Of a stretch of DNA of 64,000 nt, positions 51,675-59,708 are shown in pieces. The DNA is taken from assembly GCA_963797175.1 (NCBI GenBank), contig CAWCOL010000009.1, positions 620,001-684,000 on the forward strand, written 5' to 3'. Both the position numbers and the translations under genes were made by a program. The notes under the pieces were generated by a model that saw only the letters and a program-made list of their open reading frames with translations, had not been told where the DNA came from and made no database searches. Origin of the DNA: DATLLN01 sp963797175 (GTDB lineage Bacteria > Actinomycetota > Thermoleophilia > Gaiellales > JAICJC01). Every line of letters starts with the position of its first letter. The stretch's first letter is position 1.

Positions 51675-52549
51675 AGCTTGCCCCGCTCGGCCGTCCCCAG
51701 CAGACCCTGGGGGCGGATCAGGAGCACCAGCACCAGGATCACGAAGAACCACAGCGAGGCCCAGGTCGGCGACATCTCGACGGCCAGGATCGCCTCGCCC
51801 GTGCCCATGAACAGCGCAGCGATGACCGCCCCGGCCAGGCTGCCCATTCCGCCGAGCACGATGATCGTGAGCAGCCGCGAGATCAGGTCGTAATGGCTGC
51901 CGGCGTTGAACGGGGTGATCATCCCGAACACGGCGCCCGCCGCGGTGGCCGTCGCGACGCTGATGCCGAAGCCGTACGCCGCCACACGGTTGGACTCGAC
52001 GCCGAGCAGGCTCGCCGCCATCGGGTTCTGGACGGTGGCGCGGATCGCCCGGCCGAACCGCGTCCGGTGGAGCATCAGATACAGCAGGGCAAGGATCACG
52101 GCGGAGGCGACGAAGGCCCCCAGCCGCACCACCGAGACGTCGTACCCGAACAGGGTGAGCGAGTCGTTCACGTACGACGGGCGTGTCGCGCGGAGCGTGG
52201 TCTGGTAGACGATCCCGAGGATGCCCTCGATGCCGAGGGCGATCGCCCACGTCACCAACAGCGACAGCTCCTCCCGCTCGTCGCTTCGCAGCGGCCGCAG
52301 GAACACCAGCTGCACCGCCACGCCGACCACGAACGCGGCCGGCGCCATGACCACGATCGAGACGAACGGGTCGATCTGCAGCTGCGTGAACAGGGTGTAG
52401 CTGACGTAGGCGCCGGCCACGATCATCGCTCCCTGGGCGACGTTGATCACGCGCATCACGCCGAAGGCGAGCGTCAGTCCGCTCGCCATCAGCGCGTACA
52501 CCCCGCCGGTGAGGAGACCCAGGATCGCGGCCTGCACGATCAGGTGCAT
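51671..52549 (-). CDS. livH: Branched-chain-type ABC importer permease (LivH)
   Basis: 292 residues from ATG 52549 (a GTG at 52561 is possible). Eight helices. LivH features: LLTGGVYALMASGLTLAFGV, MRVINVAQGAMIVAGAYVSY and RAIRATVQNPMAASLLGVES coupling loop, plus IIVLGGMGSLAGAVIAALFM. Partner of LivM. Downstream of the binding protein in the same operon. Confidence 0.9.
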   Translation of the reverse strand: MHLIVQAAILGLLTGGVYALMASGLTLAFGVMRVINVAQGAMIVAGAYVSYTLFTQLQIDPFVSIVVMAPAAFVVGVAVQLVFLRPLRSDEREELSLLVTWAIALGIEGILGIVYQTTLRATRPSYVNDSLTLFGYDVSVVRLGAFVASAVILALLYLMLHRTRFGRAIRATVQNPMAASLLGVESNRVAAYGFGISVATATAAGAVFGMITPFNAGSHYDLISRLLTIIVLGGMGSLAGAVIAALFMGTGEAILAVEMSPTWASLWFFVILVLVLLIRPQGLLGTAERGKL

Positions 52550-52607
52550 GGGCCGCCCCACCGGTGGGTGTGCATGTCGACCATCAGCCGGAGGTTACGC
52601 GGGGCCC

Positions 52608-53844
52608 TCAGCCGCCCCACGGAGGCTTGGGAGTCTGCGGGGCAGCCAGCGCCGAGGCCTGCGGCCACACCGGCACGAGCTTGCCGCCCAGCCACTCGGT
52701 CATCAGCTGGCTTCCGGTCGGCTCGCCGTACTGATCCCAGCTCAGGTCGCCCTCGACGGTCGGCCACACGCCGGAATGCAGCGTGTTGATGATCGTCTGG
52801 TTGTCGACCTTGCCAGTCCGCTTGGCCTCCTCCTCCAGCACCTGGCCGACCGCGTAGGCCTCGGCCGAGCCGTTGTCGATCGTCTGGGGGGTGCCGCCGT
52901 ACTTGGCGATGTAGTCCGAGACGAACTGCTGGTTCCCGGCGGTCTTCAGCTCCGGGAACCAGTCGGTGCAGCTGAGGATGCCCTCGGTGTTGTTCGCGCC
53001 CACCTTGCCGGGGAACTCGGCGGCCGAGTTGGCGCCGTTGGACAGGAACAGGAACGCGGGGTTGTAGTGCTGCTGCACCAGGCCGTTGACGATCCCGTAG
53101 GCGTCGACCGACTGCGTGCCACCGAAGATCAGGTCGGGCTTGGCCGCGACCATCTTGGCGACGATTGGGGTCATGTCGGCCGTCTCGGCCGGATAGACCT
53201 GCGAGTAGACGGTCCTGACGCCGAGCGCCTCGAGCTTCGCCTTCGCCCGGTCGACGATCGGCGCGGCGAACGGATCGTCCAGCGTCGGATATGCCGCGGT
53301 CTTCGGTCGCTGGCTGGCCGGCAGCTTTGAGAGGTAGTCCACGAACGGGTCACCGCAGTTGACCACCGGCGCCGGCTGTACGAAGAACACGTTGTCGAGC
53401 TTCTGGTCGAACACGAGCGGGCCACCTCCGGCCGGCTCGAGGAACGAATACCCGTAGCGGCTGGCGACGCGCGCGGACGGCGCCGTCAGCAGCGTCGAGA
53501 ACGGGCCGAACACGAGGTCGACCTTGTCCTTGGTGATCAGCGTCTGGTAGTTGGTGACGGCCTGATTCGGATCGCTGGCATCGTCGACGATCTTCAGCTT
53601 GACCTGGCGACCGAGCATCGCCGCCCCGCTTGTTGACGGAGTCGGCCCACAGCTGATAGCCGAGCATGGCGGCGTGTCCGGGATCCGAGAAGTCCCCGGA
53701 CTGCGACAGTGAGATGCCGACCACGAGCGGATTGGAGCTACCGCTCGAGCCGCTGCTGCTTGACCCGCCTCCACACGCCGCGGCGATCACCGCCATCCCC
53801 ACGACGATCACCGTGACGCTGAACGTGTTGCGTCGGGTGTTCAC
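52608..53844 (-). pseudogene. Branched-chain-type ABC substrate-binding lipoprotein with one +1 frameshift
   Basis: Start GTG 53844 is preferred (AGGAGAGGAG about six bases upstream). An ATG at 53886 overlapping the previous stop (TGATG) would add 14 residues. Lipobox cysteine 24 (IAAACGGG). The type I binding fold begins NPLVVGISLSQSGDFSDPGH and runs to SVNKRGG. An extra base near 53620 moves the frame to MLGRQVKLKIVDDASDPNQA and the remainder is intact to LAAPQTPKPPWGG. Restored length about 411 residues. Ligand unknown: leucine-like proteins of this class bind amino acids, amides or aromatic acids. Confidence 0.8.
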
Positions 53845-53885
53845 GACGACTCCTCTCCTCGCAATCGGTTGCACGTTGCCGGGCA

Positions 53886-54851
53886 TCAGGCGGTCACCGC
53901 CCCCGGGTTGCGGTCGACCAGCCCGTCGTCGACCGGGGCGCCGTCGGGGGCGAGCTGGATACCTGCGCCCGCCGCCTCCTGCTCGATCAGCGCCGCGAAG
54001 TCGACGTCGGTATAGCCGGCGTCGATCAGCTCCTGAACCAGGCCCCGCACGACCCGCATGGTGCGCAGCGGCACGTCCAGCTCGTCGGCAGCCGCGATGC
54101 CCAGGTCGAAGTCCTTGCGCAGCAGCTCGGGCGTGAATGTGGGCGCGTAGTCCTGGTTGACATACGCGGGCGTCTTGTAGCGGCTGAACGTCGAACCCAT
54201 CACGCTCTGGTTGATGAAGGCCAGGCAGTCGCGCCGGGCGACCCCGCCCTTCTCGGCCAGCACCGCGATCTCGGCCAGCGACTGGGCGACGACCCCCAGC
54301 AGCAGGTTGTGGCAGATCTTCACGAGCCGGGCACCGTCGCCCTCGCCGACGTAGGTGACGCCGCTTCCGAACAGCTCCAGGTACGGGAGCACAGTGTCGT
54401 AGGCATCCCGTGGCCCGGAGGCCACCACGGTGAGCCTGCCGGCTGCGACCACCTTCGGGTTCCCGCTGACCGGCGCCGCCACCAGCGCCGTGCCATGACG
54501 CTGCGCCTCCGCCCGCACCTCAGCGGAGACCTCGGAGGAGATGGTCGACGAGTCGACGATGACGGCAGGCGCCACGTCTCCGCGCGACAGCACGCCGGAT
54601 GCACCGGTGACCACATCCTTCACGTCGTCGGAGCCGGCCACCATCGTGAACACGATGTCGCGATCGGCCAGGTCGGCGGGTGAGTCGACGACGGTCGCGC
54701 CCAGCGCCGCGAGCGGCTCCGCCTTCGAGCGGGTGCGATTCCAGATCGCGACATCGCAGCCGCCGGCCAGCAGGCGCTCGGCGAGCTGATAGCCCATCCG
54801 CCCGGCGCCGATCCATCCGATGGTGTGTTGGCGACCGTTTGGCGTCGTCAT
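53886..54851 (-). CDS. Beta-hydroxyacid dehydrogenase (3-hydroxyisobutyrate dehydrogenase family)
   Basis: 321 residues. NAD(P)-binding GWIGAGRMGYQLAERL at the start, then VDSSTISSEV (substrate-binding strand), APVSGNPKVVAAGRLTVVAS, and LVKICHNLLLG with the catalytic Lys of this family. Total length and the helical C-terminal domain fit. The enzyme oxidises a beta-hydroxy acid or reduces the matching semialdehyde; which one is unknown. It leads the Liv-type operon, suggesting that the imported solute or its product is a branched or hydroxy acid. GAGGAAC precedes the ATG. Divergent from a LacI regulator. Confidence 0.88.
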   Translation of the reverse strand: MTTPNGRQHTIGWIGAGRMGYQLAERLLAGGCDVAIWNRTRSKAEPLAALGATVVDSPADLADRDIVFTMVAGSDDVKDVVTGASGVLSRGDVAPAVIVDSSTISSEVSAEVRAEAQRHGTALVAAPVSGNPKVVAAGRLTVVASGPRDAYDTVLPYLELFGSGVTYVGEGDGARLVKICHNLLLGVVAQSLAEIAVLAEKGGVARRDCLAFINQSVMGSTFSRYKTPAYVNQDYAPTFTPELLRKDFDLGIAAADELDVPLRTMRVVRGLVQELIDAGYTDVDFAALIEQEAAGAGIQLAPDGAPVDDGLVDRNPGAVTA

Positions 54852-54881
54852 TCTGCGTAGTTCCTCTCGTCGGACGGCACT

Positions 54882-54892
54882 CGATTGCAGCC
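54882..54892 (+). promoter_or_regulatory. Candidate LacI-family operator (copy between oxidoreductase and LacI genes)
   Basis: CGATTGCAGCC lies in the divergent intergenic region and occurs again at 57379-57389 upstream of the M24 gene. A related GCAATCG/CGATTGC lies at 53861-53867 just before the binding-protein start. LacI operators often contain such CGATTGCA half-sites. Evidence is shared words only. Confidence 0.4.
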
Positions 54893-54990
54893 ACTATAGA
54901 GAGTCGGCGAGACAACGTCAATGGGCGTCCGATTTGGCTCCCAGAGCGGATCTATGCTTTACTCCGGACGCTCGACAGCGATCACCGCCG

Positions 54991-56016
54991 ATGCTGCAGA
55001 AACCCGTAACCATGCGCGATGTTGCAAAAGCCGCGGGCGTCCACCCCGGAACGGTGTCGCGCACCCTGAACCCGCTCACCCGCCCGCTGGTGAACGAGCG
55101 CACGGCCGCCGCGGTCGACCGCGCGGCCAGCAAGCTGGGCTATTCGCCGAACCCGATCGCGCGCACGCTGAAGACGCGCAAGTCGTTCACGATCGGCGTG
55201 CTCATCCCCGACCTCACCAACCCCCTGTTCCCGCCGCTGATCCGGGGGATGGAGGGAGTGTGGGACGGGGCGGGCTACACGACGCTGGTGGCGTCCACCG
55301 ACGGCGATCCCCACCGTGAGCGGCAGCGGGTCGAGATGCTGATCGCACGCCAGGTCGACGGCTTCGTGATCGCCACGGCCACACGCCACGATGCGGTCGT
55401 GACCGAGATGATGTCGGCCGGTCAGGCCGTGGTGCTGGTCAATCGCACGATCCAGGGAAGCGGCGCCTTCGCCGTGGCGCCGGACGACCGCAAGGGCTCG
55501 ATCCTGGCGGTCGAACACCTGGTCGTCCTCGGCCATCGCCGGATCGCCCACCTGGCGGGTCCTCGCCGGCTCTCGACCGGCCAGCTGCGCTGGCGTGGGT
55601 TCCTCGAGGCGATGGACGAGCACGGGCTCGAGGTCAACCCAAGCATGGTCGCCACCGCTGAGGCGTACACCGAGTCGGAGGGGGCGGCATCGACGCACCG
55701 GCTGCTGGCGGCCGAGCCGCGCCCCACCGCAATCGTGGCCGGCAACGACCTGCTGGCCCTGGGCGCCTACACGGCGCTGGCCGAGCTGGGGCTGCGGTGC
55801 CCCGAGGATGTGTCGGTGATCGGCTTCAACGACATGCCGTTCGCCGATCGGTTCGCGCCGCCGCTGACCACCGTGCGAATCCCGCACGCCCTGATCGGTG
55901 CGCGGGCGGCGGAGCTCCTGCTGGAGCGGATCGAGGATCCCACCGCCACCCCGCAAACACTGCTGTTCGAGCCCACGCTGATGGTGCGCGCCTCGACGGC
56001 CGCGCCGAGCGGTTAG
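54991..56016 (+). CDS. LacI-family transcriptional regulator
   Basis: 341 residues from ATG 54991 (ATG 55012 is possible). N-terminal LacI HTH: TMRDVAKAAGVHPGTVSRTL, followed by the hinge helix region AASKLGYSPNPIARTLKTRK. The periplasmic-binding-like core follows: IGVLIPDLTNPLFPPLIRGM, AVEHLVVLGHRRIAHLAGP and TAIVAGNDLLALGAYTALAE, ending PPLTTVRIPHALIGARAAEL. TATGCT at 54953-54958 is a plausible -10 with a short untranslated leader. Probable controller of the divergent hydroxyacid dehydrogenase/Liv operon and of the M24 gene. Confidence 0.9.
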   Translation: MLQKPVTMRDVAKAAGVHPGTVSRTLNPLTRPLVNERTAAAVDRAASKLGYSPNPIARTLKTRKSFTIGVLIPDLTNPLFPPLIRGMEGVWDGAGYTTLVASTDGDPHRERQRVEMLIARQVDGFVIATATRHDAVVTEMMSAGQAVVLVNRTIQGSGAFAVAPDDRKGSILAVEHLVVLGHRRIAHLAGPRRLSTGQLRWRGFLEAMDEHGLEVNPSMVATAEAYTESEGAASTHRLLAAEPRPTAIVAGNDLLALGAYTALAELGLRCPEDVSVIGFNDMPFADRFAPPLTTVRIPHALIGARAAELLLERIEDPTATPQTLLFEPTLMVRASTAAPSG

Positions 56017-57308
56017 ACCCCCGCGTCGCCTGCTGGGAAGGTGTTGTTGAGGTTCGACTGGGTTTCGCGGATGCCTGGCAGCGGCCCGTCGACGGTGTGG
56101 TACTGGTAGCGCCCGGCCACCATCAGGTTCTCGGCCGGGAACCGCGTGATCACCTCGCATCCGGTGGCGGTCACCACCAGCTGTTCCTCGATGCGGGCCG
56201 CCGACCAGCCGTCCGAAGCGGGCCAGAACGTCTCCAGCGCGAACACCATGCCCTCCTCGATCGGCTCGGGGTGGTCGAGCGACACGAGTCTGCTGATGAT
56301 CGGCTTCTCCCAGATCGAGAGGCCGACTCCATGCCCGAACTGGAGCGCAAAGGCCGCCTCCTCGCTGGCGAACCCGAACTCCTGCGCGGCCGGCCACACC
56401 GAGGCGACCTCCGCGGTCGTGGCGCCGGGCCGGACCACCGCGATGGCCCGGTCGAGCATGTCGCGGCAGCGCCGGTACGCGTCGACCTGGGAGCGGCTGG
56501 CGCTGCCCACGGCGAACGTGCGGTAGTAACAGGTGCGGTACCCCATGTGGCTGTGCAGGATGTCGAAGTAGGCGGGATCGCCGGGCCGCAGCACCCGGTC
56601 GCTGTAGACGTGCGGGTGGGGATTGGCGCGCTCGCCGGAGATCGCGTTGACGCCCTCGACGTGCTCCGAGCCGAGGTCGTACAGCACCTTGCTGACGAGG
56701 CCGACGCACTCGTTCTCGCGCATGCCGGGGCGCATCTCCCGGTACAGCTCCTCGTACGCCGCGTCGACCATCATGCATGCGGTGTCGAGCAGCACGATCT
56801 CGTCCTGCGTCTTGATCACTCGCGCCCGCTGCATCAGCTGCTGGCCGTCGACGACCTCGATGCCGGCCTTCTGGAGCGCGAACATCACCGGGGGCTCGAC
56901 CACGTCCACCCCAAGCGGCTCGCCCGCCAGGCCGTGGCGCTCCAGCTCGCGGTGCACCTTGGCGGCGACGTCCTCGGCGCGGCCGCTGTCCGGCGACATC
57001 GCGCCGCGCATGGTCGAGATGCCTGCGGGTGCGCGATCCTCGAGCCACGGGCAGTACAGCTGGTGGTGGCGCGCGGCCGAGCCGAAGTCCCACACGATCG
57101 GCGGATGGCCGCGAAGAAGCAGTGTGAAGCGGGCAAGCTTGTCCATCGCCCACGTCCCGATGTGGGTGGCGGTGATGTAGCGGATGTTGCCCATGTCGAA
57201 GCAGAGCAGCGCGCCCAGCTCCGACTGCTCCAGCAGCAGCGAGATGCGCTCCAGCCGCTGTCGCCGCAGCCGGTCGATATCGACCCGCTGCTCCCAATCG
57301 ACCCCCAT
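56013..57308 (-). CDS. M24-family metallopeptidase-like protein (Xaa-Pro/ectoine-hydrolase-like)
   Basis: 431 residues: creatinase-like N-terminal domain (LGALLCFDMGNIRYITATHI) and pita-bread C-terminal domain. Expected metal ligands: D249 (PAYFDI), His in FGHGVGL, Glu in ALETFW and Glu in RIEEQLVVT are present. The second Asp, eleven residues after D249, is C260 (GYRTCYYRTF). So either a modified metal site or a non-peptidase creatinase-type hydrolase is possible. Convergent overlap with the LacI gene by four bases. CGATTGCAGCC lies 70 bases upstream. Confidence 0.8.
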   Translation of the reverse strand: MGVDWEQRVDIDRLRRQRLERISLLLEQSELGALLCFDMGNIRYITATHIGTWAMDKLARFTLLLRGHPPIVWDFGSAARHHQLYCPWLEDRAPAGISTMRGAMSPDSGRAEDVAAKVHRELERHGLAGEPLGVDVVEPPVMFALQKAGIEVVDGQQLMQRARVIKTQDEIVLLDTACMMVDAAYEELYREMRPGMRENECVGLVSKVLYDLGSEHVEGVNAISGERANPHPHVYSDRVLRPGDPAYFDILHSHMGYRTCYYRTFAVGSASRSQVDAYRRCRDMLDRAIAVVRPGATTAEVASVWPAAQEFGFASEEAAFALQFGHGVGLSIWEKPIISRLVSLDHPEPIEEGMVFALETFWPASDGWSAARIEEQLVVTATGCEVITRFPAENLMVAGRYQYHTVDGPLPGIRETQSNLNNTFPAGDAGV

Positions 57309-57378
57309 CAGCCCGAACGTCTTGCCGATGTCCCCGAGCTCCTCGCTTTAAGGTTGCGCCCAGCCGCTTGCCTGCACA

Positions 57379-57389
57379 CGATTGCAGCC
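57379..57389 (+). promoter_or_regulatory. Candidate LacI-family operator (copy upstream of the M24 gene)
   Basis: CGATTGCAGCC, identical to the word at 54882-54892. It lies 71 bases before the M24 start codon, in a plausible promoter position. Tentative. Confidence 0.4.
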
Positions 57390-57461
57390 GAGCTGCAGGT
57401 TGTCAAGCGCCCGCCCGGCCCGGGTCAGGGCCCATTCGTACCGGTCGGGACGGACGGGCTG

Positions 57462-57917
57462 TCACTCACCGCGCGCGAGTGATCCCAGCCGTACGTGGTC
57501 GATGGGATGCACGAGCGCGTCTGCATGGCGGTGGACCAGTTCCCAATCCGGTTCTGCGGTGCGCCGGAACACCCACGTAACGCGCAACGACCAGTCCTGC
57601 GCGGCGAGATCGCCGACCATGCCGTGCTGCCGCTCGATGACGACGAGCACCGCCAGGTCACCCGAGACGTAGGTGTTCACGACCTCCACCGTGGCCTCTC
57701 CGCCGCGGAAGAACCGAGCGAGTGCGTCCAACGCCCTGTCCGAGCCGTCGAACCCGCGCACCGTGTCACCGCCGTACGGCGACATCAGCGTGTAGTCATC
57801 CGCATGCTTGATCAGCGCCGTGTAGCGCTCGACATCGCCGGAGATCAGCGCTTGTGCGGCTGCAGTGATCCGTTCAACAAGGGCGGCGACCTCGTCGCCG
57901 GTCACTGTTCCGGACAC
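57462..57917 (-). CDS. NTF2-like/SnoaL-type (DUF4440) protein
   Basis: 151 residues from the GTG at 57917, which has AAGGAGG six bases upstream (best Shine-Dalgarno in the region); upstream frame to 57962 is ignored. NTF2-like cone: EVAALVERITAAAQALISGD, YTALIKHADDYTLMSPYGGD, VEVVNTYVSGDLAVLVVIE and DWSLRVTWVFRRTAEPDWEL with HRHADALV at the end. Role unknown; members include polyketide cyclases and isomerases, or stress proteins with no enzyme role. Confidence 0.85.
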   Translation of the reverse strand: MSGTVTGDEVAALVERITAAAQALISGDVERYTALIKHADDYTLMSPYGGDTVRGFDGSDRALDALARFFRGGEATVEVVNTYVSGDLAVLVVIERQHGMVGDLAAQDWSLRVTWVFRRTAEPDWELVHRHADALVHPIDHVRLGSLARGE

Positions 57918-58039
57918 CGATGACCTCCTTGCGTGGCGAGACGGGCGACCCGAGGACGGCACGACCCCGCTTCCGGTTCTCCGCAGCGGATTGTGCCAGG
58001 TGTCCCGACGAGACTCTGACCCGGAGGCGAGAATGGCAG

Positions 58040-58534
58040 CTACGAGGCCTTCTGGGCGCTCCAGCTGCCCCCGCCGCTCGGCGTGTTGTAGCTGCCGGAC
58101 ATCGAGTTGCCCGAGATGGTGCCGGTGTACGTGACAGCCGTCGATCCGACGGTTCCGAACCTGATCGAGTCACCGGTCACCACCCCGTTGACCGGGACCG
58201 TGCCGGACGTCGACAGCGTGATCGTGCCGTGCAGCTTCGATCCGGTCTGTTGCCAGTTGAGCCTGAACGTCCCCGAGAACGTCCCGCTGTAGCTCCCGGC
58301 CCACTTCCCCGAAAGATCGCCTGAGGTCTGCGTGGTGGAACCGCCGGAGCTCGAGGCAGGCGGAGCCGTCGAGGTCGGACTGCTCGGGACGGAGGACACG
58401 CCGGGTCCGGAGGCGGCCCCCGATGCGGCGCCTCCGCTGCCGCAGCCGGAGACGGTCAGTGCCACGACCACCCCCACAGCAAGGGCTCGGACAACTGCCC
58501 ACGACCACAGACGATGGACATGCGATTCGCTCAT
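58040..58534 (-). CDS. Putative lipoprotein, beta-rich, unknown function
   Basis: 164 residues; ATG 58534 with GGAGGAA five bases upstream. Signal and lipobox cysteine 31 (VVVALTVSGCGSG), then a Ser/Thr/Gly linker and a short beta domain: GKWAGSYSGTFSGTFRLNWQ, GSKLHGTITLSTSGTVPVNG, VTYTGTISGNSMSGSY. The pattern of repeated Gly-flanked strands resembles small extracellular beta-barrels. Function unknown. Confidence 0.75.
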   Translation of the reverse strand: MSESHVHRLWSWAVVRALAVGVVVALTVSGCGSGGAASGAASGPGVSSVPSSPTSTAPPASSSGGSTTQTSGDLSGKWAGSYSGTFSGTFRLNWQQTGSKLHGTITLSTSGTVPVNGVVTGDSIRFGTVGSTAVTYTGTISGNSMSGSYNTPSGGGSWSAQKAS

Positions 58535-58662
58535 GGCTTCCTCCACCCGCTCGTGGCGGTTCGTCAGGTCTCACGATGTGCAACTGCCGATCGTACGGCA
58601 CTCGACGGCACCGTGGGGGCGGCGAATGTGACGGCGATCTCCAGGGCGGCAACGAGCCGCGG

Positions 58663-59664
58663 TTACGAGGGCGAGGCCATCCGCGCGAGCGATCGCACCG
58701 AAGCGGTGCGGGCGTCCCGATCCGTGACCGGCACCGTCGCCATCACCTCGTCCGCACCGGTCATGTCGACCAGCTCCGCCAGCCGCCGCTCGACCGTTTC
58801 GGGCGAGCCGATCGCCTGGGCCACAAGCACCTGATCCGCAAGCTCGCGCTCAGCCGCGGACCACCGGTGGGCCGCAACCTCCTCGTGCGACGGGAACGGC
58901 CTTGGCGGAAGACCGCTTCGCAGCCGCACGAACGACAGCGCCCACGCCGAGGCCAGCTCCTGAGCGCGTTCGTCCGTGTCGGCACAGACAACTGTTACCG
59001 TCAGGATCGCGTGCGGCCGCTCCTGCACCGCCGATGGCTGAAAGCCGTCCCGGTAGAGCCGCATGGCCGGCACCGAGTAGCGGGAGCTGAAGTGATGGGC
59101 GAACGCGTACGGGAGCCCGCGCACCGCGGCCAGCCGAGCGCCGTAGTCGCTCGAGCCGAGCACGAACACGCGGGGCGCCCGCCCGGGGCGCGGATAGGCG
59201 GTCAGCCCCTCCAGCGGGTGGCCGGACGGGAACCCGTGCAGGTACCCGAACAGCTCCGCCAGCTGAGCGTCGAGGTCTTCGCTGCCCGGCCCGCGGCGAA
59301 GCGCCAGAGCGGTGCGCTGGTCGCTGCCCGGCGCCCGTCCGATCCCGAGGTCGATCCGGCCGGGGAAGACGCCCTCCAGCGTCGCCCACCGCTCGGCCAC
59401 CATCAGGGGCGCGTGGTTGGGCAGCATCACGCCGCCCGAACCGACCCGGATCCGCTCCGTGATCGACGCCGCACGCGCCGTCAGCACCTCGGGGGCCGTG
59501 CTGCCGATGCCCGGCATGTTGTGGTGCTCCGCGTACCACAGCCGCACGTAGCCGAGCTCATCGGCCAGCCGGGCCAGGGCTGCCGCGCGCTCCAGGGCAT
59601 CCTCGGCGCGCTCCTCGCCGGTGACCGGGACGACGTCGAGCAGGGAGAGGGGCACGTCGAGCAT
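58663..59664 (-). CDS. Luciferase-like (LLM class) flavin-dependent monooxygenase
   Basis: 333 residues, TIM-barrel of the LLM class: PLSLLDVVPVTGEERAEDAL, GYVRLWYAEHHNMPGIGSTA (the typical WxAEHH motif), IRVGSGGVMLPNHAPLMVAE, LGIGRAPGSDQRTALALRR and late VGSPETV-like AQAIGSPETVERRLAELVD. It is the MsnO8/YhbW-like branch that uses reduced flavin. Substrate unknown. Start ATG 59664; a weak TACCGT lies ten bases upstream. Confidence 0.88.
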   Translation of the reverse strand: MLDVPLSLLDVVPVTGEERAEDALERAAALARLADELGYVRLWYAEHHNMPGIGSTAPEVLTARAASITERIRVGSGGVMLPNHAPLMVAERWATLEGVFPGRIDLGIGRAPGSDQRTALALRRGPGSEDLDAQLAELFGYLHGFPSGHPLEGLTAYPRPGRAPRVFVLGSSDYGARLAAVRGLPYAFAHHFSSRYSVPAMRLYRDGFQPSAVQERPHAILTVTVVCADTDERAQELASAWALSFVRLRSGLPPRPFPSHEEVAAHRWSAAERELADQVLVAQAIGSPETVERRLAELVDMTGADEVMATVPVTDRDARTASVRSLARMASPS

Positions 59665-59708
59665 CGGGGCCGGAACGGTAGCTTCTGCCCGATGCGCCAC
59701 CGGCGTCT

